Assembly: GCA_025450445.1 (NCBI GenBank)
Contig: JANWHN010000026.1
Coordinates: 1-38,148, forward strand
Source of the DNA: Anaerolineales bacterium
GTDB taxonomy: Bacteria; Chloroflexota; Anaerolineae; Anaerolineales; UBA11579
DNA: 38,148 bases
Direction: 5' to 3'
The position numbers were made by a program, and so were the translations under genes. The notes beneath the pieces are model-generated. The model was not told the origin of the DNA. It ran no database searches and worked only from the letters and a program-made list of their open reading frames with translations. Within the stretch, counting starts at the first letter, position 1; every line of letters starts with the position of its first letter. Of this stretch, positions 17,783-27,312 are shown piece by piece.

Positions 17783-18354
17783 TAAGCTTGATTATCGAAA
17801 AAGGCTGACCCGTCCCCACGCATGGCGAACAAGGCGAGCAACTGCGGGTCAATGGGCAACTCAGGCAAACCTTGAGTTTTGTACTGTTGATGTTTTAAAG
17901 CTTTCTCGCGCAGTGCTTTGTAGATCAATGGTTTCTCGTGTTCAGGAATACCGAGATCATCAATGCTGTTTGCGGAGCTTAACAACTCGCCGGTGGTGTA
18001 AAAGAATGTGATCCGTTTCCAATCGCCCGCAGGAATCGGGCGCTTCAAAGCTTCAACCGCGCCCAATTGCATTTTGAAATATTCATCGTTTGCGCGGGGA
18101 TGATCGAGTTCATCTTTGAAAAGTTGAGCGCGGGTGGTCAGCTCATGCCCCTTTACCTCTGCAACTAATTCAATACGCCACTTGTGATCGTCCCCAAAAA
18201 TAGCCGGCTGATAAAAAGCCAAGAAATCGGGAGCAACAATTTTTGGCGATGAGATCAGCGGAATGCGGTACCAACCGAGCACTCGGGCGATCTCCAGATC
18301 GCGCGGTGAAGGTAAAAAAGCGACGAGAACTAAATCGTTGGGCGCGGGCAGCAT
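17782..18354 (-). CDS. Conserved hypothetical protein
   Basis: About 190 aa from ATG 18354 (MLPAPNDLVLVAFLPSPRDLEIARVLGWYRIPL...); TAATG overlap with hydA start. Confidence 0.7.
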   Translation of the reverse strand: MLPAPNDLVLVAFLPSPRDLEIARVLGWYRIPLISSPKIVAPDFLAFYQPAIFGDDHKWRIELVAEVKGHELTTRAQLFKDELDHPRANDEYFKMQLGAVEALKRPIPAGDWKRITFFYTTGELLSSANSIDDLGIPEHEKPLIYKALREKALKHQQYKTQGLPELPIDPQLLALFAMRGDGSAFFDNQA

Positions 18355-18384
18355 ACCTGTCCGCAATTGTACACGCGGGAAAAT

Positions 18385-19845
18385 TTAGTTATTCAGTCCG
18401 ACGCGGCCGTTGAATTCATCGATCAGCGCGTCGATCTCCGGTCCCTGGCGCTGGACGCTGGTCCAATAATCATCGTCGTTCCATTGCGCCTGGATCTCTT
18501 CGTAGGTGCGGCCTTGCTGCTCGACCCAGGTGTAGTATTTGAGGTTATGGATGCGACGGCGATCCTGCTCGCTGAGCTCCAACATATTATCGGTCGTCTC
18601 GCCTTGTAGGTAGCGAGTTTGGTCGGCGATGGCATTTTCTTCCGAGTAGTCGCCCATCTCCGCTTGCATCTCGTGTAACCGGCTGCCATAAAGTTCCATT
18701 GAATCCGTGAGCACGGTCAGCAGCACATCCTCCGACCCGAGATCGTAGTACTTCGCCATCTTGATACATGACAGCATGTTGCAAATGCCAGAGAAGCCGA
18801 TCAGGTTAAGTTGATTCACGACTGATTCGGGCACGCCGCTTTTCACCAGCTGGGCGCGTCCGGCCGGCTCGTTGAACAGCCGCGCCAAATTCACCACGGC
18901 GTTGTCATCGATGGCTGTGACCATATCGGTGCTCTTGAGGTTATGGATCCAGGGCACATGTTTGTCGCCAATGCCCTCGATGCGATGGGAGCCGAAGCCG
19001 TTCTCCAGCAATGTGGGGCATTGCAGCGCCTCGGCGGCAGCAACTTTGCTGGCTGGGAAGAGCTGTTTCATGTAATCGCCGCTGGCAATCGTGCCGGCCG
19101 ACCCAGTGGAAAGCGCCAAGCCGTGATATTGTCCCTTCCCAAGCTCCCGATCCAAAACGTCATACATCGCATGGCCGGTGACGTCGTAGTGCCACAAATA
19201 ATTGCCAAATTCTTCGAATTGGTTGAAGATCATCAGGTCTTGCCCGGATTCGCGCAGTTCCCAACACTTGTCGAAAATTTCCTTGACGTTGGATTCGCTG
19301 CCCGGTGTCTTGATCACTTCGCCAGCCACCTTGGACAGCCAGTCGAATCGCTCTTTGCTCATGCCCTCGGGCAGAATGGCGATCGATTGCGTGCCCAGCA
19401 AGGCCGAGTCATAAGCGCCGCCGCGGCAATAGTTTCCCGTAGAGGGCCATACTGCTTTTTGGGTCGTGGGGTCGAATTGTCCTGTCACCAAACGCGGCAC
19501 CAAGCAAGCGAACGCCGCTCCAACCTTATGCGCTCCCGTGGGAAACCACTTGCCGACCAACGCAATGATGCGGGCATTCACTCCAGTTAGGCTGGACGGT
19601 AATTCGATGTAGTTAACTCCGCCGTAACCACCGCCTTTGGGCTTGGGTTCATTCTTCCATGTGATGCGGAATAAATTGCGCGGCTCGACATCCCACAAGC
19701 CGATCTTGGCCAGATCTTCTTTCGCCTTCCCTGGTACTTTGCTAGGGTCTTTTTGTTGGGCGAGTGTTGGAATAATGATGTTTTGCTTGCGTGCCTGCTC
19801 GACGCCGCGCGCCAGGCGAGCCTCAATTTTAGTTAAATCAATCAC
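18385..19845 (-). CDS. Fold-type II PLP-dependent enzyme (cysteine synthase/TrpB-like superfamily)
   Basis: GTG at 19845 (VIDLTKIEARL...); PTGAHKVG candidate Schiff-base Lys, GSAGTIASG phosphate-binding-like loop. Confidence 0.8.
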   Translation of the reverse strand: MIDLTKIEARLARGVEQARKQNIIIPTLAQQKDPSKVPGKAKEDLAKIGLWDVEPRNLFRITWKNEPKPKGGGYGGVNYIELPSSLTGVNARIIALVGKWFPTGAHKVGAAFACLVPRLVTGQFDPTTQKAVWPSTGNYCRGGAYDSALLGTQSIAILPEGMSKERFDWLSKVAGEVIKTPGSESNVKEIFDKCWELRESGQDLMIFNQFEEFGNYLWHYDVTGHAMYDVLDRELGKGQYHGLALSTGSAGTIASGDYMKQLFPASKVAAAEALQCPTLLENGFGSHRIEGIGDKHVPWIHNLKSTDMVTAIDDNAVVNLARLFNEPAGRAQLVKSGVPESVVNQLNLIGFSGICNMLSCIKMAKYYDLGSEDVLLTVLTDSMELYGSRLHEMQAEMGDYSEENAIADQTRYLQGETTDNMLELSEQDRRRIHNLKYYTWVEQQGRTYEEIQAQWNDDDYWTSVQRQGPEIDALIDEFNGRVGLNN

Positions 19846-20800
19846 GGCGCTTTTTCTTCCTAACCACATCATCCGGACCCGAGCGCACAATATAGAGCGG
19901 CCGCCCGCGGGCTTCGTCGTAAACCCGACCGATGTACTCGCCAAGTGTCCCCAGCGAGATCAACTGCACGCCGCCAAAGAACAGCACCGCGATCAACGTG
20001 CTGGCTTGACCTAGAAAAGCTTCATTGCCGGACAAGCGCAATACGATAACGGCGGCAATGCCTAACAAGGCGAGTCCGGCAGACACAAATCCAATATACG
20101 TAGCTAACTGAAGCGGAAAAAATGAAAAGCCGGTGATCGCGGTCAGAGCAAGCCTGAGCATGCTCTTCAAAGGATAGTGCGTCTGGCCGGCAAAACGCGG
20201 CGAACGATCGTAAGGCACGCCCACCTGGCGGAACCCAACCCATGCCGACATGCCGCGCAGAAAACGATGATGCTCCGGCATTTGGTTGAGCACATCCACC
20301 ACCCGCCGGTCCATTAACCGGAAGTCGCCCGTATCCAGCGGAATGTCGACCTCGGTGATGCGATTGATAACGCGATAGAACGCGGCCGCGGTGGCGCGTT
20401 TGAAGAACGACTCGCCTTTGCGCTGCCTGCGTACGGCGTAAACAACCTCGTAACCATCGCGCCAATTGGCTATCAGTTCAGGAATGACCTCAGGCGGATC
20501 CTGCAGATCGGCGTCCACCAGGATGACCGCCTGACCGCGGGCGTATTCCATCCCGGCTGTCACCGCGATCTGGTGGCCAAAATTACGAGCGAAGATCACC
20601 GGGCGAATGTGTTTATCTTTTTTCGCAAATTGCAACAAAATCTCGGCCGTGCGGTCTTTAGAACCGTCGTCGACAATAACGAGCTCCCATGATTCGCCCA
20701 GCTTCTTCATCACCGCGCTGGTGCGGGCGATAAATTCGGGCAGCGTCTCGGCTTCGTTGTAAGCGGGCGCTACTAATGAGAAGACCAGTTGCGGGCTAAT
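19838..20800 (-). CDS. GT2 family glycosyltransferase (DPM1/GtrB/ArnC-like)
   Basis: VDADLQDPPEVI, DTGDFRLMDR, two C-terminal TM segments. Conserved N-terminus SLVAPAYNEAETLPEF lies upstream of the track start (20713). Confidence 0.85.
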   Translation of the reverse strand: MSPQLVFSLVAPAYNEAETLPEFIARTSAVMKKLGESWELVIVDDGSKDRTAEILLQFAKKDKHIRPVIFARNFGHQIAVTAGMEYARGQAVILVDADLQDPPEVIPELIANWRDGYEVVYAVRRQRKGESFFKRATAAAFYRVINRITEVDIPLDTGDFRLMDRRVVDVLNQMPEHHRFLRGMSAWVGFRQVGVPYDRSPRFAGQTHYPLKSMLRLALTAITGFSFFPLQLATYIGFVSAGLALLGIAAVIVLRLSGNEAFLGQASTLIAVLFFGGVQLISLGTLGEYIGRVYDEARGRPLYIVRSGPDDVVRKKKRRD

Positions 20801-22025
20801 GAAATACCTCGATAGCGCGCTTCAGCGCAGCCAGGGTTGGCTCGATCACCTGGGCCTGTCCCGCCACCTTGGCCGCTGCGCCCACATCTTTCAATCCGCT
20901 ACCTGTATTGAGCACTAAGACTGGGTCTCCAGCCCCGATTAAACCCGAATTTAGCGCGGCGCGCAGCCCGGCGAATGCAGCAGCCCCGGCCGGCTCGGCA
21001 AAGATGCCGTGGCGGCCCAGCTCGGCGATCGCATTCAAAATTTCCTGGTCTGGAACTTTGATGTAGGCTCCGCCAGTTTGCGTTGCGGCGCGCAGGCCAC
21101 GCAAACCGTCGCTGGGCATATCCACCGAAATACTATCGGCCAGGGTTGTTGATTTGACGGGAGTGATCGATTCGACGCCGGCATCAAACGCATTCGTGAT
21201 CGCCGCCGAGCCGTCAGACTGAACTCCAAATAAATGTGGCATTTGTTCGATCCAACCTAGGGCCAGTAGATCCTTGAACCCTTTGTGGACGCCGGCGATG
21301 ATATTGCCATCACCTACTGAAATGAAAATGCTGAGCGGCTTTTTCTGTTCGGGAACCTGCTCCCAGATCTCGAACGCGGCGGTCTTTTTGCCTTCGGTGG
21401 TAAAGGGGTTGTAGCCTGTGTTGCGGCAGTACCAACCAAATTCAGCAGCGGCTTCTTTCGCTAGCGCGGTGGCCGCGCCGTAGTTGCCATCCACCAATAG
21501 CACGCGTGCGCCGAAGATCAAAAGCTGCGCCACTTTAGCTGGCGGCGCGGTTTTGGGTGCGAAGATCACAGCTTGCGCGCCAGCCGCGGCGGCCATGCCG
21601 GCCAGCGCCGCTCCGGCGTTCCCGGTGGAGGCGGTCATTGTGATCTCCGCGCCGATCTGTTGCGCACGCGCAATGACAACTGCAGATGCGCGGTCTTTGA
21701 AGGATGCAGTCGGATTGCTGCTCTCGTCTTTAATCCACAAATTTTTGAGGTTTAGCGAGCGCGCCAAAGCTTTTGGCTCGAATACCGGTGTCCAGCCGAC
21801 CGCTCGCATTGGCGTCCCGTGGTGGCCAGGTTCGTCTATGGGCAATAAAGGCAAATAGCGCCATATCGAAAAATCTGTCGATTTTCGAATCGCGTCTGCT
21901 TTAAGTCCACTGAAATCCTGGACCATGTCGAGGACACCGTTGTCCTTGGGGCAAAGGTAAGTGACCTCATCGGGGCCATACTCGCTGCCGCAGACAGAAC
22001 ACTTATAGCCTTTGAATTTTTGCAT
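20796..22025 (-). CDS. thrC: Threonine synthase-like PLP enzyme
   Basis: 409 aa; N-terminal zinc-ribbon CSVCGSEYGPDEVTYLCPKD; DESSNPTASFKDRASAVV PLP Lys; STGNAGAALAG. Confidence 0.85.
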   Translation of the reverse strand: MQKFKGYKCSVCGSEYGPDEVTYLCPKDNGVLDMVQDFSGLKADAIRKSTDFSIWRYLPLLPIDEPGHHGTPMRAVGWTPVFEPKALARSLNLKNLWIKDESSNPTASFKDRASAVVIARAQQIGAEITMTASTGNAGAALAGMAAAAGAQAVIFAPKTAPPAKVAQLLIFGARVLLVDGNYGAATALAKEAAAEFGWYCRNTGYNPFTTEGKKTAAFEIWEQVPEQKKPLSIFISVGDGNIIAGVHKGFKDLLALGWIEQMPHLFGVQSDGSAAITNAFDAGVESITPVKSTTLADSISVDMPSDGLRGLRAATQTGGAYIKVPDQEILNAIAELGRHGIFAEPAGAAAFAGLRAALNSGLIGAGDPVLVLNTGSGLKDVGAAAKVAGQAQVIEPTLAALKRAIEVFH

Positions 22026-22030
22026 TCCGA

Positions 22031-22972
22031 CTACGGTAGGATCCAGGTTCCGGTTTCACCGGCGAGGGCGCGGCTGATGTTTGGCGGATCGGTGATCAAA
22101 GCTTTCGGTCCGCCAGCTTTCAAAAATCGAAGCGCGGCTTGCACTTTGGGCAGCATGCTACCGGCGGCGAAATGGCCTTCGGCGATATATTGCTCAGCTT
22201 CGGCAACCGTTATCCGATCGAGATTTTTTTGATCGGGCTTGTTAAAATTAATCGCGACTTTCTCCACTGCCGTCGAGATGAGGAGCAGCTCAGCACCAAG
22301 CTCGCGCGCCAAAAGGCTGGATGCGAAGTCCTTATCGATCACCGCCGCCACGCCGACCAGGTCTCCGTTTTCGTTCTCAATTACAGGAATGCCACCCCCA
22401 CCAACACCAATCACTGTAAAGCCGCTTTCGATCAATTCCTGGATGGCAGGCTTCTCCACAATTTGCATCGGTTCCGGCGAAGCCACAACTTCGCGCCAGC
22501 CGCGCCCGGCATCTTCCACGAAATGCTTGCCTTCTTCCATTCGCTTTTTCGCGGTTGCTTCATCCAAAAAAGAGCCGATCGGTTTGCTCGGTTTCTTGAA
22601 GGCCGGGTCGTTGCGGTCCACGAGGCATTGCGTGACCACAGTGACGGCTTGCTTTTTCATGCCTCGCTTTTCGAATTCATTGTGCAGCGCCTGCTGGAAC
22701 ATATATCCGATCGCCCCCTGCGTATCCGCGCCGCAGTAATCAAGCGGCACCGGATGCAGCTCGTGCAGCGAAAGTTCCGAGCGGCGCAGAATGAAGCCAA
22801 CCTGTGGCCCGTTGCCGTGAGTCAAAACCACGTTCCAACCCTGCGAGATCATCTCGGCCACGTAACTCATCGTTTCGCTGGCCGCCGCATACTGATCCGG
22901 CACAGTCTGGTGCTGCTTATCTTTGATCAGTGCGTTGCCGCCAACGGCAACGACTGCGATCTTGCTTGCCAT
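22031..22972 (-). CDS. arcC: Carbamate kinase
   Basis: From ATG 22972: MASKIAVVAVGGNALI, THGNGPQVG, VIGVGGGGIPVIE, VIDKDFASSLLA, PKVQAALRF. Confidence 0.95.
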   Translation of the reverse strand: MASKIAVVAVGGNALIKDKQHQTVPDQYAAASETMSYVAEMISQGWNVVLTHGNGPQVGFILRRSELSLHELHPVPLDYCGADTQGAIGYMFQQALHNEFEKRGMKKQAVTVVTQCLVDRNDPAFKKPSKPIGSFLDEATAKKRMEEGKHFVEDAGRGWREVVASPEPMQIVEKPAIQELIESGFTVIGVGGGGIPVIENENGDLVGVAAVIDKDFASSLLARELGAELLLISTAVEKVAINFNKPDQKNLDRITVAEAEQYIAEGHFAAGSMLPKVQAALRFLKAGGPKALITDPPNISRALAGETGTWILP

Positions 22973-23961
22973 CAATAGCCGCCCATCGTGAGTGCCATGA
23001 CCGCCTTCTGCGCATGCAAGCGGTTCTCGGCCTGATCGATGACAGCCGATTGCGGCCCATCGAGAACTTCGTTGGTCACTTCGATATCGCGGTCGGCAGG
23101 CAACGGATGCATGAAGATCGCATCCTTGTGCGCCACCGACATTTTGTCCGCGTCGGTGATCCATTCTTTGTGCTGATCCTGCATCTGCTTGCCCTTTTCA
23201 GCATCAGTGGTGGTGAGCAGCGGTCCCCACGACTTGGCGTAAATTACATCCCCGTCTTTGAAACTTTCTTTCATATCATTGACCACATCGAAGCCTGTCT
23301 TGTGTTCCTTGGCTTGATCCTTGGCTTGCTGGACAATATCGGGCATCAATTCAAATCCCTTGGGATACGCCAGCACTACATCGGCACCGAACCGCGGCAG
23401 CTGCAGGATCAATGATTGCGGAACGGAGATCGGCTTCAGGTAGCTGGCTGCATACGCCCAGGAAACTACGACCCGCTTGCCGCGCAGATCGCGGACTTTG
23501 AAGCGTTCCATCATGGTCATGATGTCGGCTAGACATTGGTGCGGATGATAGACCTCACATTGCATGTTGAGCACCGGCACACGCGAAGCCTCGGCCACAA
23601 GGTTGAGATAGCGGTTGCCAACGCCCCACTCAACATGGCGGATGGCGATGGCATCGAAGTAGCGCCCGTAGATGGCGCCTAGCTCGCGTTCTGTGTCACC
23701 GTGCGAGATCTGAGTGGTGCGCGATTCGATGAATGCGCCATGGCCGCCTAATTGGGCCATGCCGGCTTCGAACGAGCCGCGGGTGCGCGTGCTGGAATAA
23801 AAGAAGAGCATCGCCAGTACCTGGTCGCGTAAAAGCGCGTGCGGCTCGCGCGCTGCCAGCTTCTTTTTCAAATCCCAGGCTAGGTTGAGAACCTCGTCAA
23901 CTTCTGCCTTGCTGAAATCCAGATCGCCAATGAAATCTCTGCCGCGTAAGCTGCTTGCCAT
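22972..23961 (-). CDS. ygeW: YgeW-like (knotted) carbamoyltransferase
   Basis: From ATG 23961: SSTRTRGSFEAGMAQLGGH (carbamoyl-P loop), HPHQCLADIMTMMERF, MHPLPADRDIEVTNEVLDGPQSAVIDQAENRLHAQKAVM. Confidence 0.9.
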   Translation of the reverse strand: MASSLRGRDFIGDLDFSKAEVDEVLNLAWDLKKKLAAREPHALLRDQVLAMLFFYSSTRTRGSFEAGMAQLGGHGAFIESRTTQISHGDTERELGAIYGRYFDAIAIRHVEWGVGNRYLNLVAEASRVPVLNMQCEVYHPHQCLADIMTMMERFKVRDLRGKRVVVSWAYAASYLKPISVPQSLILQLPRFGADVVLAYPKGFELMPDIVQQAKDQAKEHKTGFDVVNDMKESFKDGDVIYAKSWGPLLTTTDAEKGKQMQDQHKEWITDADKMSVAHKDAIFMHPLPADRDIEVTNEVLDGPQSAVIDQAENRLHAQKAVMALTMGGY

Positions 23962-23962
23962 G

Positions 23963-25186
23963 TTATTTCTCCGTTGTGGAATCCAAGATTGTTGGTAACA
24001 ATGCGTAAAACTCCGTGGCTTTGACCACGTCATCCAATCGCACCGAATCTTCGTTTGTGTGGGCGGTCACTTCATCGCCCGGGCCAAACCCAATGCTCGG
24101 GATCTGCGCCTTGCCCATCCAGTAGGTACCGTTGGTGCTGAAGTTCCATTTGCCGCTAGGCGCATCAGCCAGACCCAGCAGCTTGCGGGTTTCTTGCCCG
24201 GCCGCCACCAGCGGATGCTTCTCGTCCAGAGCCCAGGCTGGGAAGTACTTGTCGACTGGGTAGACGAAACCTGTATATGAGGGGTCATCGTAGAACAATT
24301 CTTTCACTTCAATACTCCCGCGCTGGTCGGCTGGGATCAATGCTTCCACCTGCTTTACGGCCTCGGCTTTGTCCTCACCAAACGTCAGCCGTCGGTCGAT
24401 AAGCAAGGTGGCTTCGTCCGGCACCGCATTAATACTGGCCGTTCGCACCAGCATGTCGCTGACCGTGATCTTCCCGTTGCCCAGGAACGGATCATCGCCC
24501 AACTGCGGCTCCAGATCGCGGATTTTCTCGATCATCGGTAGCAGTTTGTAGATGGCGTTATCGCCGAGCTGGTTGCTGGCGGCATGGGCGCTGCGCCCCT
24601 TTGCCACCACTTTCATTTCAACGCGGCCTTTATGCCCGCGATACACCTGCATCTTTGTCGGCTCGCCAATGACGACGAAATCGGGCCGCACACCGGGATC
24701 GATTTCGACGAAGGTGTTGGGAGCGATGCCGTCGCACCACTCTTCCATGTTGCCGAAGTAATAGGCGGTCCAGCCTTCCAACAAACCAAGATCGCGGGCG
24801 ATCGCTAAGGCGTAGACCATCCCCGGCGTGGAGCCCTTCTCATCGCACGCGCCGCGAGCGAACAGAACCCCGTCCTCAACTTTACCCACGAACGGATCCC
24901 AACCCCATTCCTTCGGATCGCCTACGCCCACCGTGTCGATATGCGAATCCAACACTATGACCCGTTTGCCGTTACCGATGCGGCCGAGGATATTTCCCAT
25001 CTTGTCGAAGCGCACCTCGTCATATTTGAGGGCTCGCATTTCTTGCGCTACCCGCTCCCCCACCGGCCCGATCTTGGAATCCATGCTGGGGATGGCGACG
25101 ATGTCGTGCATAAATTGCACGATGCGCTCGCGTTGAGCTTCCACACGAGCGTGAATTTCTTTAGCTAGAGCTTGCTTATCGACCAT
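23963..25186 (-). CDS. ygeY: YgeY-like M20 metallopeptidase / selective amidohydrolase
   Basis: 407 aa; VLDSHIDTVGVGDPKEWGWDPF, ARGACDEKGSTPGMVYAL, GEPTKMQVYRGHKGRVEMKV. Confidence 0.9.
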   Translation of the reverse strand: MVDKQALAKEIHARVEAQRERIVQFMHDIVAIPSMDSKIGPVGERVAQEMRALKYDEVRFDKMGNILGRIGNGKRVIVLDSHIDTVGVGDPKEWGWDPFVGKVEDGVLFARGACDEKGSTPGMVYALAIARDLGLLEGWTAYYFGNMEEWCDGIAPNTFVEIDPGVRPDFVVIGEPTKMQVYRGHKGRVEMKVVAKGRSAHAASNQLGDNAIYKLLPMIEKIRDLEPQLGDDPFLGNGKITVSDMLVRTASINAVPDEATLLIDRRLTFGEDKAEAVKQVEALIPADQRGSIEVKELFYDDPSYTGFVYPVDKYFPAWALDEKHPLVAAGQETRKLLGLADAPSGKWNFSTNGTYWMGKAQIPSIGFGPGDEVTAHTNEDSVRLDDVVKATEFYALLPTILDSTTEK

Positions 25187-25900
25187 TTAGCGACCCACCC
25201 TGCGCAGAACGCGGAATCGGAAATAACCCGGCAGGAAATAACTGCGCGTGATGGACATCACCGCACCGTCCAACGAAAACAATGAAGACCTGAAATGCAG
25301 CACCACATCGCCGCGCTGAATTCGCAATGCGCGCGCCACATTCGATTCGACCGCCGTGGCCTGGATCTCGGTGTCTGAGCTGCGCACTTGCGGTTTGCCG
25401 CGCTTCAGCAACAAGTCCAGAACTGATCCCGTAAATTCTTCGCGCAGCTCAGCCTCATTTACAACGGACTCAGGCAGAATATCGATCAGATACGCAACCG
25501 GCCGATCCTCTGCTTCAATAACGCGAGCCACTTGCAATACCTTGTTGGCTTTCAAAATGTCTTTTTCTTCTTCATCGGCAGCCCGCGCTTCGATCTCGTA
25601 ATCGCCCATGCGCACTTCCAACCCAGCGCGAGCAGCCATGCTCTCGATGCTTTCGAGTAGCTCAAGGCCGCTGTCCAACACGCTGGACGGATGCACGACA
25701 AAGGTGCCCACCCCTTGTCTTCGCTGAATAAGTCCTTGCGTTTCAAACGTACGCATCGCTTCGCGCAACGTGGCGCGCGAGACACCCATCATCTCCGCCA
25801 GCTTCGGCTCTGTGGGTAAACGCTCGCCTGGCCCCATGCCGGAGATCAGTTCGCCAAGCTGGTCGTGTAAGCGATTGGAAAGACTGCTGTGACCGCGCAT
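25187..25900 (-). CDS. GntR family transcriptional regulator (UTRA-type effector domain)
   Basis: 237 aa; LPTEPKLAEMMGVSRATLREAMRTFETQGLIQRRQGVGTFV winged HTH. Confidence 0.92.
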   Translation of the reverse strand: MRGHSSLSNRLHDQLGELISGMGPGERLPTEPKLAEMMGVSRATLREAMRTFETQGLIQRRQGVGTFVVHPSSVLDSGLELLESIESMAARAGLEVRMGDYEIEARAADEEEKDILKANKVLQVARVIEAEDRPVAYLIDILPESVVNEAELREEFTGSVLDLLLKRGKPQVRSSDTEIQATAVESNVARALRIQRGDVVLHFRSSLFSLDGAVMSITRSYFLPGYFRFRVLRRVGR

Positions 25901-25901
25901 A

Positions 25902-27287
25902 TTAGTTAGCGAGCAATCGCGCCGCGGTGCGGTTGTGTGTCTCGATCACCTGGGGCAATTCTAACGTTTGCAATTCTCCTCCTTTGACTACAAAGCGACC
26001 GCCAACCACCGTGTGGTCAGCGCGCACTGGCGCGCAGAACACCAAGGCAGCCAGCGGGTCGTGCAATGCTCCCGCAAAATCAAGCTTGTCTAGTTTCACT
26101 GCGAAGAAATCGGCGCATTTGCCAACTTCTAGCGAACCGATATCGCCGCGGCCAAGAACCGCCGCGCCGCCGCGCGTCGCCACCTCGAGCGCCTGCCGCG
26201 CCGTCATCAGCGCCGGGGTTTCCCCACCTGAAAGCGATGCACCGCGTAAGCCGGCATCCAGCCGTGCCAGCAGCATCGCTTGGCGGGCTTCGGCCAACAT
26301 GTGCGACGAGTCGTTGCTCGCTGATCCATCCACTCCGAGCCCAACCTTGACCCCCGTGTTCAACATTTTTAGCAACGGGGCGATGCCAGAGGCAAGGCGC
26401 ATGTTTGAAGTAGCACAATGGGCAACCCCGCATCCCTTTTCCGCGTAGTGGGCGATCTCAGCATCATTGACGTGCACAGAGTGAGCGAACCAAACATCCT
26501 CGCCGGTCCAACCCAATGTTTCCATCCAGGCCACGGGGCGCATGCCAAAATTTTCCTGCGTATATTTTTCTTCGTCTTGGGTTTCGGCCAAGTGGGTATG
26601 CAGCATGACTTTGTATTCACGCGCTAACTTGGCGGTTTCGCGCATCAGGTCCTGCGAAACACTGAATGGCGAACACGGCGCCAGGACCACCTGGGTCATG
26701 GCGCCATGATCAGCATCGTGGTACTCCTCGATCAGCCGGGCGCTATCCGCCAAAATTTCATCTTCTTTTTCGACTACGGAATCAGGTGGTAAGCCGCCCT
26801 GGCTTTCGCCGACGCTCATCGAACCCCGCGAGGCTTGTAGCCGCACGCCTATTTGCAATGCGGCATCGATCTCATCATCAAGCCGCACTCCATTGGGGAA
26901 GACATATAGGTGGTCAGCGGCGGTGGTGCAACCCGACAGAGCCAGCTCAGCCAATGCGATCTGCGTTGAGACTATGATGTCTTCGGGGCGCATGCGCGCC
27001 CAGATCGGGTATAGCGTCTTGAGCCAGTTGAAAAGATTGGCGTTCTGCGCAGCAGGGACAGCGCGGGTGAGCGTTTGATAGAAGTGGTGATGAGTGTTTA
27101 TGAGGCCGGGCAAAATAATATGCCCGGCCAGATCGAAAACTTCATCGGCTATCTCGGGTAGTTGTGCAGTTGGTCCAACCTTTTCGATCACGCCATCGCG
27201 GACAAACAAACCAGCATCGCGAAGCTCTCTTCGCTGGTCGTCGAAAGTGGCCACCAGGGCCGCATTTTTGATAAGAAGCGTGGTCAA
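25902..27287 (-). CDS. ssnA: SsnA / 8-oxoguanine deaminase-like amidohydrolase
   Basis: LPGLINTHHHFYQTLTRA, SMSVGESQGGLPPDSVVE, HTHLAETQDEE, GLGVDGSASND. Start taken as TTG 27287 (MTTLLIKNAAL); the track TTG at 27308 would precede the inferred TSS. Confidence 0.9.
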   Translation of the reverse strand: MTTLLIKNAALVATFDDQRRELRDAGLFVRDGVIEKVGPTAQLPEIADEVFDLAGHIILPGLINTHHHFYQTLTRAVPAAQNANLFNWLKTLYPIWARMRPEDIIVSTQIALAELALSGCTTAADHLYVFPNGVRLDDEIDAALQIGVRLQASRGSMSVGESQGGLPPDSVVEKEDEILADSARLIEEYHDADHGAMTQVVLAPCSPFSVSQDLMRETAKLAREYKVMLHTHLAETQDEEKYTQENFGMRPVAWMETLGWTGEDVWFAHSVHVNDAEIAHYAEKGCGVAHCATSNMRLASGIAPLLKMLNTGVKVGLGVDGSASNDSSHMLAEARQAMLLARLDAGLRGASLSGGETPALMTARQALEVATRGGAAVLGRGDIGSLEVGKCADFFAVKLDKLDFAGALHDPLAALVFCAPVRADHTVVGGRFVVKGGELQTLELPQVIETHNRTAARLLAN

Positions 27288-27310
27288 GGTTGTCCAGTTG
27301 TCAGACAACC
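27288..27310. promoter_or_regulatory. Putative GntR operator
   Basis: GGTTGTCCAGTTGTCAGACAACC: nested palindromes GTTGTC-A-GACAAC and GGTTGTC-N9-GACAACC; fits the GntR/FadR consensus TNGTNNNACNA. Confidence 0.65.
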
Positions 27311-27312
27311 CA

